From: Fluviicola sp.
GTDB taxonomy: Bacteria; Bacteroidota; Bacteroidia; Flavobacteriales_D; Crocinitomicaceae
Direction: 5' to 3'
Assembly: GCA_002734065.2 (NCBI GenBank)
Contig: NVXU02000027.1
Span: 1 to 48,987, forward strand
DNA length: 48,987 nucleotides
In this document: positions 1 through 8,917 of the stretch, piece after piece
How positions within the stretch are numbered: the stretch's first letter is position 1
Layout of the letters: each line of letters opens with the position of its first letter
Position numbers and translations under genes: made by a program
Notes under the pieces: model-generated
The model's database searches: none
Told to the model about the DNA's origin: nothing
What the model saw: only the letters and a program-made list of their open reading frames with translations

Positions 1-20
1 ATATGCATACTCATATCCAT
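1..20 (-). CDS. 5' end of an unidentified gene running off the left edge
   Basis: On the minus strand an ATG at 18-20 is preceded by an AAGGA Shine-Dalgarno element five bases upstream. Only six codons (MDMSMH) lie in the window, so the product cannot be named. The call rests only on the start signal. Confidence 0.35.
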
Positions 21-173
21 AATAATCCTTTTTTATAGAAGTTTACAGAAATTTTCATTAATACCTTGTGAGATAAATCTTATGAGGCTCTATATGTAAG
101 TAATGCCAAAGAGATAGCCCAAAAGAGTGCTGATAAGAACCATCCCAGATTGGTTTGAGTTAAGTATGAAGAG

Positions 174-950
174 TTATATAGCGAGTCTTATTCCAACTGG
201 ACAATGATCACTTCCAGTTATATAGTCTAAAATAAATGCATCTTCAAGAGACTCACATAAGTCTTCACTTATAAAGAAGTAGTCAATTCTCCAGCCTACA
301 TTTTTGAGTCTAGCACTTGAACGGTAGCTCCACCAGCTGTATCTGTCAGCTTCGTCTCCATTTACGTATCTAAATGTATCCACATACCCATGGTCGAGTA
401 GTTTATCTATCCACTCACGTTCTATTGGTAAGAAGCCTGATGTTTTAGAGTTTGCTTTTGGATTTTTAAGGTCTTGTTCTTTATGGGCAGTATTTACATC
501 TCCACAGATAACTATACTTTTTCCCTCTTCTCTTAATTTCTCACAATGAGTCAGTAAGTCATCATAAAACTTCATCTTGTAATCAAGTCTCTCTTGATTC
601 TTTTGACCATTTGGAAAGTAGATGTTAAAGAGTACTATGTCATCGTAGTGAGTCTCAACTATACGACCCTCATTCATAGTATCTATATGGTTGTCAGTAG
701 AGTTGTAATCACTCTTTAACATAGAAAATGTAGCAGTTCCACTATAACCTTTTTTCTCTGCTGAGTTAACATGTAACTCTTTATACTCTTTATCAAATAA
801 ACCATCAGGTATCTGTTCAGGAAGGGCTTTTATCTCTTGAAGACAAAGTATGTCAGTTTCACGTTCATCTATCCATTTAAGCGCTTCTTTTGTGTGCACA
901 GCACGAATACCATTGACATTCCACGAGATTATTTCTATTGAGTCTGACAT
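174..950 (-). CDS. xth: Exonuclease III (AP endonuclease)
   Basis: 258-residue member of the exonuclease III/AP endonuclease family, which cuts the backbone 5' of abasic sites and removes 3'-blocking groups in base excision repair. The sequence shows the family motifs in order: NVNGIRA near residue 11, LQEIK with the metal-binding Glu near 39, GDVNTAH near 150, the substrate-contacting YSWWSYR, WRIDYFF and the C-terminal SDHCPVGI with the catalytic His at about 249. Length is normal for the family. It is monocistronic in appearance, lying downstream of the sdh genes on the same strand with about 75 bases between. Identification is secure; the exact start (ATG at 950) is supported by the motif spacing. 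Confidence 0.95.
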   Translation of the reverse strand: MSDSIEIISWNVNGIRAVHTKEALKWIDERETDILCLQEIKALPEQIPDGLFDKEYKELHVNSAEKKGYSGTATFSMLKSDYNSTDNHIDTMNEGRIVETHYDDIVLFNIYFPNGQKNQERLDYKMKFYDDLLTHCEKLREEGKSIVICGDVNTAHKEQDLKNPKANSKTSGFLPIEREWIDKLLDHGYVDTFRYVNGDEADRYSWWSYRSSARLKNVGWRIDYFFISEDLCESLEDAFILDYITGSDHCPVGIRLAI

Positions 951-993
951 ATTATTTCCATTGTTGAGATTTTAGAGTGTAAAAGTTGAAGGT

Positions 994-1012
994 TTCCCGC
1001 ATAAAACGGGAA
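994..1012 (-). terminator. Putative hairpin terminator after the sdh genes
   Basis: A GC-containing inverted repeat TTCCCG/CGGGAA with a seven-base loop sits just past the stop codon of the last sdh gene and before xth. The following bases on the minus strand are only moderately T-rich, so it may act as an attenuator rather than a strong intrinsic terminator. Confidence 0.35.
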
Positions 1013-1024
1013 GGGAAGAGTAGA

Positions 1025-1906
1025 CTAAACGAAGTCTACTTTTGTAACATGGTGTTTCATACCTAGTGTTTCTGGAGGACAACCAAGTGCAAGACCAATC
1101 ATTTGTTGCATGTGAAGAACTGGAAGTGAAACTTCACGTCCCACTGCTACAGATGCATGATGTGTTTGAGTGTCTAGCTTTAAGTGACAAAGTGGACATG
1201 GAGTTACCATCCAGTCAGCATTACCATCCATTGCACCAGCAATAGCATTTCCAGTTAGAGTAGCAGCAACTTTCGGCGCTTGAAGCTCTGCATGGAAACC
1301 ACAACACTTGTTCTTTTGTTCATAATCAACAGTATTACCACCACATGCGATGATTAAATCATCTAATGAAGTAGGGTTGTAAGAGTTTTCCGGAGTATCA
1401 TGAGTCTCATTTTGAAGCTCTGAAGGACGGATGTTGTGACAACCATAAAAAGGTGCGATATTAAACTGAGAAAGTGGTGTAACAACCATCTTTTTTATCT
1501 TGTCAAGACCGAAGTCATCAATGATAGCATATAAGAAGTGAGTGATTTTAGATGTACCTGCATACACTAAACCAACTTCTTCAAGCTTTTCATTAACTCT
1601 TGCTTTAAGGTCAGCATTGTTATCTAAACGGTGCTTAGTCATAGCAGTATTAAGTTGACAAGTATTACAGATAGTAACCATAGTAAGACCATGTTTCTCT
1701 GCATAAGCGATATTTCTAGCGTTTAAAACTAGAGATAAAAAGTCATCATAATCTTGTAGGTGAGAAGCTCCGCAACATGAAGCTTCTGTAAGTTCTACTA
1801 GTTCGATATCTAGCTTTTCAGCAACTGCCATAGTTGACATCATTTGCTCAGGTGTACTTTGTTTAGCAGTACATCCTGTAAAAAGTGCGTATTTTAATTT
1901 TCCCAT
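1025..1906 (-). CDS. sdhE: Succinate dehydrogenase/fumarate reductase CCG-domain subunit (SdhE/HdrB-like)
   Basis: 293-residue subunit that replaces the cytochrome b anchor of classical complex II in the non-classical (type E) enzymes of Campylobacterota and archaea. It carries two CCG domains: C12, CC44-45, C80/C83 and C156, CC201-202, C237/C240, each of the C-Xn-CC-Xn-CXXC form that binds a non-cubane Fe-S cluster in the HdrB family. No transmembrane span is evident. It ends the sdhA-sdhB-sdhE operon, starting 9 bases after sdhB. In Wolinella the equivalent trio acts as methylmenaquinol:fumarate reductase (MfrABE), but MfrA there is Tat-exported; the SdhA here shows no Tat signal, so a cytoplasmic complex is inferred. 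The symbol is not the SdhE flavinylation factor. Confidence 0.9.
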   Translation of the reverse strand: MGKLKYALFTGCTAKQSTPEQMMSTMAVAEKLDIELVELTEASCCGASHLQDYDDFLSLVLNARNIAYAEKHGLTMVTICNTCQLNTAMTKHRLDNNADLKARVNEKLEEVGLVYAGTSKITHFLYAIIDDFGLDKIKKMVVTPLSQFNIAPFYGCHNIRPSELQNETHDTPENSYNPTSLDDLIIACGGNTVDYEQKNKCCGFHAELQAPKVAATLTGNAIAGAMDGNADWMVTPCPLCHLKLDTQTHHASVAVGREVSLPVLHMQQMIGLALGCPPETLGMKHHVTKVDFV

Positions 1907-1915
1907 TATCTACTC

Positions 1916-2893
1916 CTAGAACTTTGCAGTTGATGAAGATTTTACAAGTTTTTGAATCTCATCAAGGTTATCTGATTTTATAATGCCCCATGGTGGAACA
2001 ATTTTACCTTTGCTAAACATTTTAAGTGCAACCGGTACATGTTTTACGATTCCAGCTAACTCAGAGTAAAGTACTAAACCACCCTCATCAAGAACACCAT
2101 TGCGTTTGATTGATTTTTCAAATCCAACAGCATGACGCGTTGCTACATTTGAGTTTGCTTGACCTGATTGGAAAAGCATATTGTGTAGTTTACCAATCTT
2201 TTCAATCGGATTAATCTCTTTTGGACATGCCTCAGCACACTCAAAACATTTTACACAATCCCAAACACCTGAACCCATCTGGTTCACGTCTGTAAGTCTT
2301 GAGTCATTTCCATCACGAACATCAGCTTCAAATCTATAAGCCGCTGCAAATGCAGCTGGACCCATAAACGCATCACTAATCTCAACAACAGGACAAGCAT
2401 AGTGACAAGCACCACACTGAATACATAAATCAGCTTCGTCTAGTGCATTTGCCTGTGCAGGAGTTACTAGGTTTTCAGCTGTTGGATTTTCATCAATTTC
2501 TGTATCAAGATAAGGTGTTACTGCCTCATGTTTCTCCCAGAAGTCAGCTTTATCAATGATCATATCTTTGATAGCACGCTTTTTACTCAGTGGCTCGATA
2601 GTCAGTTCGTTACCGAAAATTTCAATCATGTCAGTCATAGACTCTTTACAAGCAAGAGTTACACGACCATTTACCTTGATAGCACATGTTCCACAGATAC
2701 CGTGGCGACAAGATCTTCTATATGAAAAACTTCCGTCATGGTCCCATTTGATTCTATTTAAGATGTCTAAAACAACTTCTTCAGAAGTAACATCCATAGA
2801 ATAATTTTCATAGTATGGAAGATAGTCTTCATCAGCATTAAAACGAAATACATTGAAGTTTACTTTTTGTGTATTAATTGTAGTTGTACTCAT
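1916..2893 (-). CDS. sdhB: Succinate dehydrogenase/fumarate reductase iron-sulfur subunit
   Basis: 325-residue electron-transfer subunit. An N-terminal plant-type ferredoxin domain carries C62, C67, C70 and C82 for a [2Fe-2S] cluster (SCRHGICGTC). The helical domain carries two CxxCxxCxxxCP motifs, C157/C160/C163/C167 and C213/C216/C219/C223, typical of type E enzymes, which have two tetranuclear motifs. It passes electrons between the flavin in SdhA and the CCG subunit. It sits between sdhA and sdhE with 18 and 9 base gaps, so one transcript is expected. Its N-terminal stretch VFRFNADEDYLPYYENY is closely mimicked by the divergent gene at 4778, see there. Confidence 0.96.
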   Translation of the reverse strand: MSTTTINTQKVNFNVFRFNADEDYLPYYENYSMDVTSEEVVLDILNRIKWDHDGSFSYRRSCRHGICGTCAIKVNGRVTLACKESMTDMIEIFGNELTIEPLSKKRAIKDMIIDKADFWEKHEAVTPYLDTEIDENPTAENLVTPAQANALDEADLCIQCGACHYACPVVEISDAFMGPAAFAAAYRFEADVRDGNDSRLTDVNQMGSGVWDCVKCFECAEACPKEINPIEKIGKLHNMLFQSGQANSNVATRHAVGFEKSIKRNGVLDEGGLVLYSELAGIVKHVPVALKMFSKGKIVPPWGIIKSDNLDEIQKLVKSSSTAKF

Positions 2894-2911
2894 AAGTTTT
2901 CTATTCCTCTT

Positions 2912-4624
2912 TTAGTAAGTTCTAGCTTTAAGCTCATGTTTGCCTAAAACAACATCCATGTAGTCTAGTTTGATGTTACCATCTTTATCCATATACGCCA
3001 TTGTGTGTTTTAAGAAATCATCATCATTACGAGTATCAAAATCTTCTCTAAAGTGAGCACCACGACTTTCGTTTCTTGCAACAGCAGCCTCTACGATAAA
3101 CATAGAGTAGTCAAGCATATGTCCAAATTCAAGAGATTCTTGCAGTTCAGTATTAAATACTTTTGACTTGTCTTTGATACGGATATTTTTATAACGTCCA
3201 CGAAGCTCTTTTATCTTAGCGATAACGATATCAAGAGTCTCTTTTGTTCTAAATGCACCTGCATTTGCAGTCATACTCTGTTGTAACTCTTCTCTAAGAA
3301 CAGGAACTTTTTCAGAACCGTTGTTCGTTAAAGCCCAGTCGATTTCTGCAAGTGCAGTTGCAGCATCTTCTTGCGTTGCAACACGAAGTTCAATCTTATC
3401 AATCTCTGCAGTCATCGTTTTACCAACGTAGCGACCAAAAAGTAGTGCTTCAAGAACTGAGTTCGCACCAAGACGGTTTGCACCGTGAACAGATACACAA
3501 GAACACTCACCAGCTGCATAAAAACCTTCGATAAGTTCATCATTATTTAAACGAACGTTACCAGCGATATTTACCGGAATACCACCCATAGAGTAGTGTG
3601 CAGTAGCAGAGATAAGGATAGGTTCTTTAATCATGTCAAGACCTAAGAAAGTGATAGCTAACTCACGAAGTTCAGGAAGTCTTTCCATAATGAGGTCTTT
3701 TCCTAAATGTGTTACATCTAAATAAACAGCGTCTTTTCTTGGACCACAACCACGACCTTCTCTGATTTCATTTAAAATAGCACGCGCTACAACATCACGA
3801 GATGCAAGTTCCATAGCATTTGGAGCGTATTTTTCCATAAATCTCTCACCCTTAGAGTTAAAAAGACGTCCACCCTCACCACGAGCAGCTTCAGAGATAA
3901 GTACACCATTACCTGAAAGTCCAGATGGGTGAAACTGTACAAATTCCATATCTTCTAAAGGAAGACCATGACGGGCTACTATAGAAAGACCATCACCAGT
4001 ATTTGCATGAGCATTTGAGTTGATTTTATATGAACGTGCATATCCACCAGTAGCAAACATTACAGATTTAGCGTTAAAAATTGCCATTTGCATATCACGA
4101 ATATTAAATGCGATTACGCCAGATACTTTTCCATCTTTATAGATAATATCAGCTGCATACCACTCATCCCAAAACTTCACACCACAGCGATGAGCTTGCT
4201 CATAAATAGTTTGTAATAAGGTAAGTCCAGTCCTGTCTTTTGCAAAACATGCACGAGGTGATGATTGTCCACCAAATGGACGTTGAGCTATTTTTCCATC
4301 TTCTGTACGAGAAAATGCAGCACCCATACTCTCAGCCCAACGAATTGTCTCCGGAGCTTTTTTACACATAAATTCAACTGCATCTTGATCAGCTAGGTAA
4401 TCAGAACCTTTTACTGTGTCAAATTCGTGAAGTTCAACAGAATCTTCATCACTAAAAGCAGCGTTAACTCCACCTTGAGCTGCACCTGAATGGCTTCTCA
4501 ATGGATGCAATTTAGTAATAACAGCAACTTTTTTTCCTGCATTTTGTAGTTCTCTTGCTGCGGCACATCCGGCAAGACCGGCACCAACAACAATTGCATC
4601 GTAAGTATAAATGGGGATACTCAT
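2912..4624 (-). CDS. sdhA: Succinate dehydrogenase/fumarate reductase flavoprotein subunit
   Basis: Catalytic FAD subunit of the dicarboxylate oxidoreductase. A dinucleotide-binding motif VVGAGLAGCAAA is near the N-terminus, followed by RSHSGAAQGGVNA with the His expected to bind FAD covalently, the active-site block HPSGLSGNG...SEAARGEGG, and the C-terminal GECSCVSVHGANRLGANS. I set the start at the ATG at 4624 (570 residues): an AAAGGA Shine-Dalgarno lies seven to eight bases upstream, and this element falls inside the coding part of the longer alternative that begins at 4642. There is no twin-arginine signal, unlike the Wolinella MfrA protein. First gene of the sdhABE operon; its promoter region is shared with the divergent gene at 4778. 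Confidence 0.96.
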   Translation of the reverse strand: MSIPIYTYDAIVVGAGLAGCAAARELQNAGKKVAVITKLHPLRSHSGAAQGGVNAAFSDEDSVELHEFDTVKGSDYLADQDAVEFMCKKAPETIRWAESMGAAFSRTEDGKIAQRPFGGQSSPRACFAKDRTGLTLLQTIYEQAHRCGVKFWDEWYAADIIYKDGKVSGVIAFNIRDMQMAIFNAKSVMFATGGYARSYKINSNAHANTGDGLSIVARHGLPLEDMEFVQFHPSGLSGNGVLISEAARGEGGRLFNSKGERFMEKYAPNAMELASRDVVARAILNEIREGRGCGPRKDAVYLDVTHLGKDLIMERLPELRELAITFLGLDMIKEPILISATAHYSMGGIPVNIAGNVRLNNDELIEGFYAAGECSCVSVHGANRLGANSVLEALLFGRYVGKTMTAEIDKIELRVATQEDAATALAEIDWALTNNGSEKVPVLREELQQSMTANAGAFRTKETLDIVIAKIKELRGRYKNIRIKDKSKVFNTELQESLEFGHMLDYSMFIVEAAVARNESRGAHFREDFDTRNDDDFLKHTMAYMDKDGNIKLDYMDVVLGKHELKARTY

Positions 4625-4666
4625 TAGCTTTCCTTTGTTCATAAAAATTTATAATAATTACGCGGA

Positions 4667-4709
4667 TTATATCTCTTTTAGCCTTTATATATAATAAAAA
4701 GAGATATAA
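4667..4709. promoter_or_regulatory. 13-bp inverted repeat in the divergent sdhA / SdhB-like promoter region
   Basis: TTATATCTCTTTT at 4667-4679 and its exact reverse complement at 4697-4709 are separated by 17 bases. They lie in the only non-coding space between sdhA (minus) and the cysteine-less SdhB/SdhE-like gene (plus). The symmetry fits a dimeric regulator bound to two half-sites or an RNA hairpin in a leader. Which protein would bind is not known. Confidence 0.5.
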
Positions 4710-4777
4710 AGAGACATTTAATGATAAAAAATTTAATATTTTTGTGATATACTTTACTCAATCTATAAAGGGATACT

Positions 4778-5854
4778 ATGACGAATGAAATAAATGTAGA
4801 GTTGTTTAGGTTTGATGCTAAGCTAGATTACCTACCGTACTATAAAACATATATTATTGAATATAACGATAGAGATACAATTCTAAGTTTATTAAATAAA
4901 GTAAACGCAATAGATAAATTTGACTATGAAGCTACTAATGAGTTTAATATGAAAATAAACAACTTATATCTATCCGCTAAAGAGCATATATCCAATATTG
5001 TTGCTTTAACATCAAATAATTTTAAAATAGAACCAGTTAGTATGTTTAGAGCCACTAGAGATTTACTAATAGATAAAAAAGATTATTTAAAAAATATTTT
5101 AATGTTTGATAAGTTTATAAATCCTATGGAGATGGATGAATATGCTCAAAGTCTTGAGTTAGATTATTATGCATCTAATACATATAACTTCAATAGAGAC
5201 TATATTGGTGACCATGCCTTACTTATTGCTAGTGATATTATAAAACATACACCTGAATTTACTAAAGATATTTTAAAAATAATTTCTGACAAGGCTCATG
5301 GAATCTGGTTCCATACATCATTAAAAAATAGGGTTTTTAATTATGACCTTAAAAAAGAGCAAAAAATACAAAACTTATTGCATATGTTGCCAAAGGCTAA
5401 AAATTCGCAAATAAACAATAGCTCTTTATTAAATATTGATGCAGTAGAAATATCTCAATTTTTTAATGGTTTTAATATAGCTTCTTATGAGGGCATTAGT
5501 AAGGATTCTTGTACATCTCTAATAAACGATTCTAGAGCTTCTTATGTGGAACTAAATCAAAAGTATGAAGACCTAGCCCCTTATTCAACACTTGTAGATA
5601 GTGAATTTTCTTTAAAGATCGCTGGTGAGATTTTACTAGAAGCAAAAGATAATAATGCTGATTTTTTAGTAGTTAGGGGTAATGGTGATATTATGCTTTT
5701 TGATGGAAAACAAAAAAGTATAGAAAAAGCTGTGGGTAGAGAGATACAACTTCCTGTTATAACTCAAAAACAGTTTTCATTATTACTAAGTGGCGAAAAA
5801 GATGTGATTAAGCTAAAGATAAATACTCACAAGGTTAAGGTTTCTTTTCTTTAA
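4778..5854 (+). CDS. Cysteine-less SdhB-SdhE fusion-like protein, function unknown
   Basis: 358 residues. Residues 6-104 follow SdhB of the same locus closely (LFRFDAKLDYLPYYKTY against VFRFNADEDYLPYYENY; NFKIEPVS against ELTIEPLS; RDLLIDKKDYL against KDMIIDKADFW), but all four [2Fe-2S] cysteines are absent. Residues 125-205 resemble its helical domain (GIW..., QKIQNLLHML against EKIGKLHNML) with none of the eight cluster cysteines. Residues 221-358 resemble the C-terminal half of SdhE (NADFLVV against NADWMVT; AVGREIQLPV against AVGREVSLPV; a matching HKVKVSFL end). The only cysteine is C245, which falls near the CC pair of the second CCG domain. It is divergent from sdhA. I infer a cofactor-free paralogue used in assembly, regulation or as a structural decoy; it may match an existing DUF family. 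No catalytic role is claimed. Confidence 0.85.
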   Translation: MTNEINVELFRFDAKLDYLPYYKTYIIEYNDRDTILSLLNKVNAIDKFDYEATNEFNMKINNLYLSAKEHISNIVALTSNNFKIEPVSMFRATRDLLIDKKDYLKNILMFDKFINPMEMDEYAQSLELDYYASNTYNFNRDYIGDHALLIASDIIKHTPEFTKDILKIISDKAHGIWFHTSLKNRVFNYDLKKEQKIQNLLHMLPKAKNSQINNSSLLNIDAVEISQFFNGFNIASYEGISKDSCTSLINDSRASYVELNQKYEDLAPYSTLVDSEFSLKIAGEILLEAKDNNADFLVVRGNGDIMLFDGKQKSIEKAVGREIQLPVITQKQFSLLLSGEKDVIKLKINTHKVKVSFL

Positions 5855-5994
5855 AGTTCAGCCTGAGCTAAATCTTTTATGGCATCATAAATATGGAGGT
5901 ATCTTGGTTATAGTTATTTATCTCTGTAACTTGATTAAGCATAAGTTACTTGTTTTATGATTTAGGTTTCCTGACTTATTCTCATTATAAATGT

Positions 5995-6000
5995 TATAAT
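5995..6000 (+). promoter_or_regulatory. Putative -10 box upstream of thiL
   Basis: A TATAAT hexamer lies about 60 bases before the thiL start in otherwise non-coding AT-rich DNA. No convincing -35 is seen, as is usual for Campylobacterota housekeeping promoters. Confidence 0.4.
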
Positions 6001-6059
6001 CTCCTTTATTTTATATATTTAGGCTTTAATCAAAACTTAATGCCTCCTAAGAAGTTTAT

Positions 6060-6878
6060 TTGAATTTAGAAAATTATTTTATATCCCAGTTTAATAGCAA
6101 ATATATTGGCGATGACGCAGCTGTAATTGGTACACATATCTACTCAAAAGATGCCTTTTTTGAGAATGTTCATTTTAAGAGAAAATGGATGAGTTTTAGA
6201 CAAATATCATCTAAGGCTATGTATGTAAACATTTCAGATGCTGTAGCTATGAATGCTAAGCCTAGATACGCACTTTTAAGTGTAGCTATGCCTAAGTCAA
6301 TGACTAAGACTGATATGCAAGAATTAGCCTTAGGTTTTAAAGATGTAGCATCTGAATTTGGAATAGAGATTATTGGTGGGGATACTATAAGTAATACCAA
6401 ACTTGACATTACTATTACAATTATCTCCGAAACTAAAAAAGCTTTACTTAGACGTGGTTTAAGAAAAAATCATCTTTTGGCATATACGGGTAAACTTGGA
6501 CAATCTGCAAAAGACTTGAAAAAGTTAATGAATTTAGGTACTTTGCATAAAAAATCAAAATTTGTAAATATACAGCTAAGAGATAAGTTTGTTAATAATG
6601 TATCTCGTAATTTAAGTGCAGGTATGGATATATCTGATGGTTTATTTTCAGATTTAGACAAGCTGGCATCTATAAATAAACTAGGATTTAAATTCTTAAA
6701 AAAAATACCTAAATCAATAGGGTGCAGCGGTGAAGAATATGAAATGTTAGTCTCATTTGATAAAAGAAATAAAAAAGCAGTTTTAAGAAAAGCTAAACAA
6801 AGCAGGCTGGAGATAAATATTTTTGCATCAGCTTTTAGAAATAGATATATTAACAGATGTAAGGCTCATCATTTTTAA
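6060..6878 (+). CDS. thiL: Thiamine-monophosphate kinase
   Basis: 272-residue ATP-dependent kinase that phosphorylates thiamine monophosphate to thiamine diphosphate. It belongs to the PurM/SelD/ThiL-type ATP-binding fold: GDDAAVIG at residues 17-24 supplies metal-binding acids, ISDAVAMNA and IIGGDTIS follow, then AYTGKLGQS, MDISDGLFSDL and the C-terminal SGEEYEML. It is shorter than the roughly 320 residues of enterobacterial ThiL, which fits my recollection of Campylobacterota proteins. The start is a TTG at 6060, chosen because the family N-terminus is reproduced; the ribosome site (AAGAAG) is weak. It is followed by truD after a 118-base gap. No thiamine riboswitch was recognised upstream. 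Confidence 0.85.
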   Translation: MNLENYFISQFNSKYIGDDAAVIGTHIYSKDAFFENVHFKRKWMSFRQISSKAMYVNISDAVAMNAKPRYALLSVAMPKSMTKTDMQELALGFKDVASEFGIEIIGGDTISNTKLDITITIISETKKALLRRGLRKNHLLAYTGKLGQSAKDLKKLMNLGTLHKKSKFVNIQLRDKFVNNVSRNLSAGMDISDGLFSDLDKLASINKLGFKFLKKIPKSIGCSGEEYEMLVSFDKRNKKAVLRKAKQSRLEINIFASAFRNRYINRCKAHHF

Positions 6879-6996
6879 TTTAAGAATTTAAGCTCCTTAT
6901 TTTTTTTGAATGTATATATTAGCTTAATTTCAGGCCCTTGGAACAAAATTTAGGTACAATTCGATTAATATAGCATACAAAAAAGGGACAATTATA

Positions 6997-8076
6997 ATGG
7001 ATAGATTTTATTCACTTAACCACTCTAGTATAGATTTTCATTTTAGACAAAGTCCTAGAGACTTCGTAGTTGAAGAACTTCCATTATATGAATTCTCAGG
7101 TGAGGGCGAACACCTTGTTTTATTTGTAAGAAAAAAGAATATGTCTACACTTGAGCTTGTTGGTGCAATAGCTAGATACTTAAACATTAAAAATAGAGAT
7201 ATTGGTTATGCTGGCTTAAAAGATAAACATGCAATGACTAAGCAGTATATATCTTTACATAAAAAATATGAAGCTGACCTAGAAAACTTCAACCATGAAA
7301 ATGTAAAAATCATCTCTAAAACTTACCATAATAATAAGATAAGAATAGGGCACTTAAAAGGTAATAGGTTTTATATAAAACTTAAAAAAGTAAACCCTAC
7401 CTCTGCACAAAAGATAGATGAGGCACTTAAAAATCTAAAATCTCAAGGCATGCCAAACTTTTTTGGTTATCAGAGATTTGGAAATGATGGAGATAATCAT
7501 ATACTTGGTGAGCAAATTGCTAAGGGTGAAAAAAAAGAGCGTAACCCTAAGATAAAAAAACTTCTTATAAATTCTTATCAGTCCCACCTTTTTAATTTAT
7601 GGTTAAGTAGAAGATTAGAGATTAATAAACTAGTTAATAATTTTGAAGCTAAGGACTTAGAGGAACTTTTAAACTTACCAAATCATGAGATAGAAAAAAT
7701 GAAAGCTCAAAAACATTATTTTAAACTTATAAGTGGTGATATTATGGAACATTATCCGTATGGAAGATTGTTTAACTTTGAGGGTGATGAAAATGATTTT
7801 GATAGGTTTAACAACAAAGATATCTCTGTAACTGGCTTGCTTTGTGGTTCTAAAGTTAAAACTGCTTGTGATAATGCTAGGTCTATAGAAAAAGACTTTG
7901 ATGATGAGATTAATGCTGATGGTGCTAGAAGGTATGCGTGGGTCTTTCCAGAAAAAGTTGAGGGTAGGTTTAATCAAGTTGAAGCTCAGTATGAGTTAAA
8001 CTTTTCTCTTCCAAAAGGCTCATATGCTACTGTACTTATAGAAGAGTTAGCTAAACGTAAGATAAATGAAAAATAG
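6997..8076 (+). CDS. truD: tRNA pseudouridine(13) synthase TruD
   Basis: 359 residues. TruD converts U13 of certain tRNAs to pseudouridine. The family signature GYAGLKDKHAMTKQYIS is at residues 70-86 with the catalytic Asp at 76, and the conserved NFFGYQRFG follows near residue 155. The C-terminal half contains the family insertion domain. Start ATG is preceded by AAAGGGAC. It lies between thiL and psd on the same strand, with 16 bases to psd, so co-transcription with psd is likely. Confidence 0.93.
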   Translation: MDRFYSLNHSSIDFHFRQSPRDFVVEELPLYEFSGEGEHLVLFVRKKNMSTLELVGAIARYLNIKNRDIGYAGLKDKHAMTKQYISLHKKYEADLENFNHENVKIISKTYHNNKIRIGHLKGNRFYIKLKKVNPTSAQKIDEALKNLKSQGMPNFFGYQRFGNDGDNHILGEQIAKGEKKERNPKIKKLLINSYQSHLFNLWLSRRLEINKLVNNFEAKDLEELLNLPNHEIEKMKAQKHYFKLISGDIMEHYPYGRLFNFEGDENDFDRFNNKDISVTGLLCGSKVKTACDNARSIEKDFDDEINADGARRYAWVFPEKVEGRFNQVEAQYELNFSLPKGSYATVLIEELAKRKINEK

Positions 8077-8092
8077 ATTAGGGTATGTATAG

Positions 8093-8911
8093 ATGAGTAG
8101 ACATATAACATCGGCAATTTCGCAGGTTTTTGGTAAATTTGCAAGCAAAAAGTTTTCAAAACCAATTCAAAACTTAGTAAATAGTACATATGTAAATCTT
8201 ATGGGTTTAAATATGGATGAGTTTCATAACTCAAATACATATAACAGTTTAAATGCGCTTTTTACAAGAAAACTAAAAGAGGATAGAAAATACTCACTTG
8301 ATGGACAAGACTTTATATCACCATGTGATTCTCTTATTTCTGAGTGTGGTATATTAAATTATAACTATGCATTACAGATTAAGGGTATGAGTTATAAGGG
8401 TGATGAGCTAGTTGGTGATTTCTTTAGCCAAGAGGAAAAAAGTATAATTAATAATGGTACATTTATTAATTTTTATTTGTCTCCAAAAGATTATCATCGT
8501 TATCATATACCAACAAATTTAAGCATATTAAAAGCTGTACATATCCCAGGAAAGTTTTTTCCGGTAAATATGCCAGCGTTAAAAAGAAAAGTGAACCTTT
8601 TTGTAGAAAACGAAAGAGTTGTACTTTTATGTGAGACTCAGGCTAAAAAAAGATTTTATATAGTATTAGTAAGTGCTTTAAATGTTGGTGTAATGCAGGT
8701 CTCTTTTGAAGTTAAAATTAAAACAAATGCTGATGCACTATATAGTAAACTATATAGTTATGATAATCTTTATTTAGATAAAGGTGATGATTTCGGATGT
8801 TTTGAAATGGGTTCAACTATAGTTATTTTAGCTGAAAAGGATTTTTTAGACTTAAATACTAAATCTGGTGATAATGTTAAGTATGGGGATACTATTGCAA
8901 AAATAAAGTAA
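8093..8911 (+). CDS. psd: Phosphatidylserine decarboxylase proenzyme
   Basis: 272-residue proenzyme that makes phosphatidylethanolamine. Self-cleavage at the GST motif (G240-S241-T242, in FEMGSTIV) would give a pyruvoyl-bearing alpha chain of about 32 residues, as in the family. Upstream, SPKDYHRYHIP carries the conserved His residues. The variant MGST instead of LGST is common. An AGGG element lies about nine bases upstream of the ATG. It ends 7 bases before a palindromic repeat element. Confidence 0.93.
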   Translation: MSRHITSAISQVFGKFASKKFSKPIQNLVNSTYVNLMGLNMDEFHNSNTYNSLNALFTRKLKEDRKYSLDGQDFISPCDSLISECGILNYNYALQIKGMSYKGDELVGDFFSQEEKSIINNGTFINFYLSPKDYHRYHIPTNLSILKAVHIPGKFFPVNMPALKRKVNLFVENERVVLLCETQAKKRFYIVLVSALNVGVMQVSFEVKIKTNADALYSKLYSYDNLYLDKGDDFGCFEMGSTIVILAEKDFLDLNTKSGDNVKYGDTIAKIK

Positions 8912-8917
8912 TTAATA

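Noticed and set aside
60-173. Minus-strand hydrophobic frame (ending ALLTYRAS) after xth
   Set aside because: It looks like a membrane helix but has no start codon or ribosome site and cannot be joined to any gene; probably chance.
2528-2804. Plus-strand frames of 65 and 82 codons opposite sdhB
   Set aside because: They are antisense to a fully conserved iron-sulfur protein, lack ribosome sites and show no protein-like composition.
5855-6059. Possible riboswitch before thiL
   Set aside because: No conserved THI-box elements or stable structure could be recognised; only a -10 like hexamer is visible.
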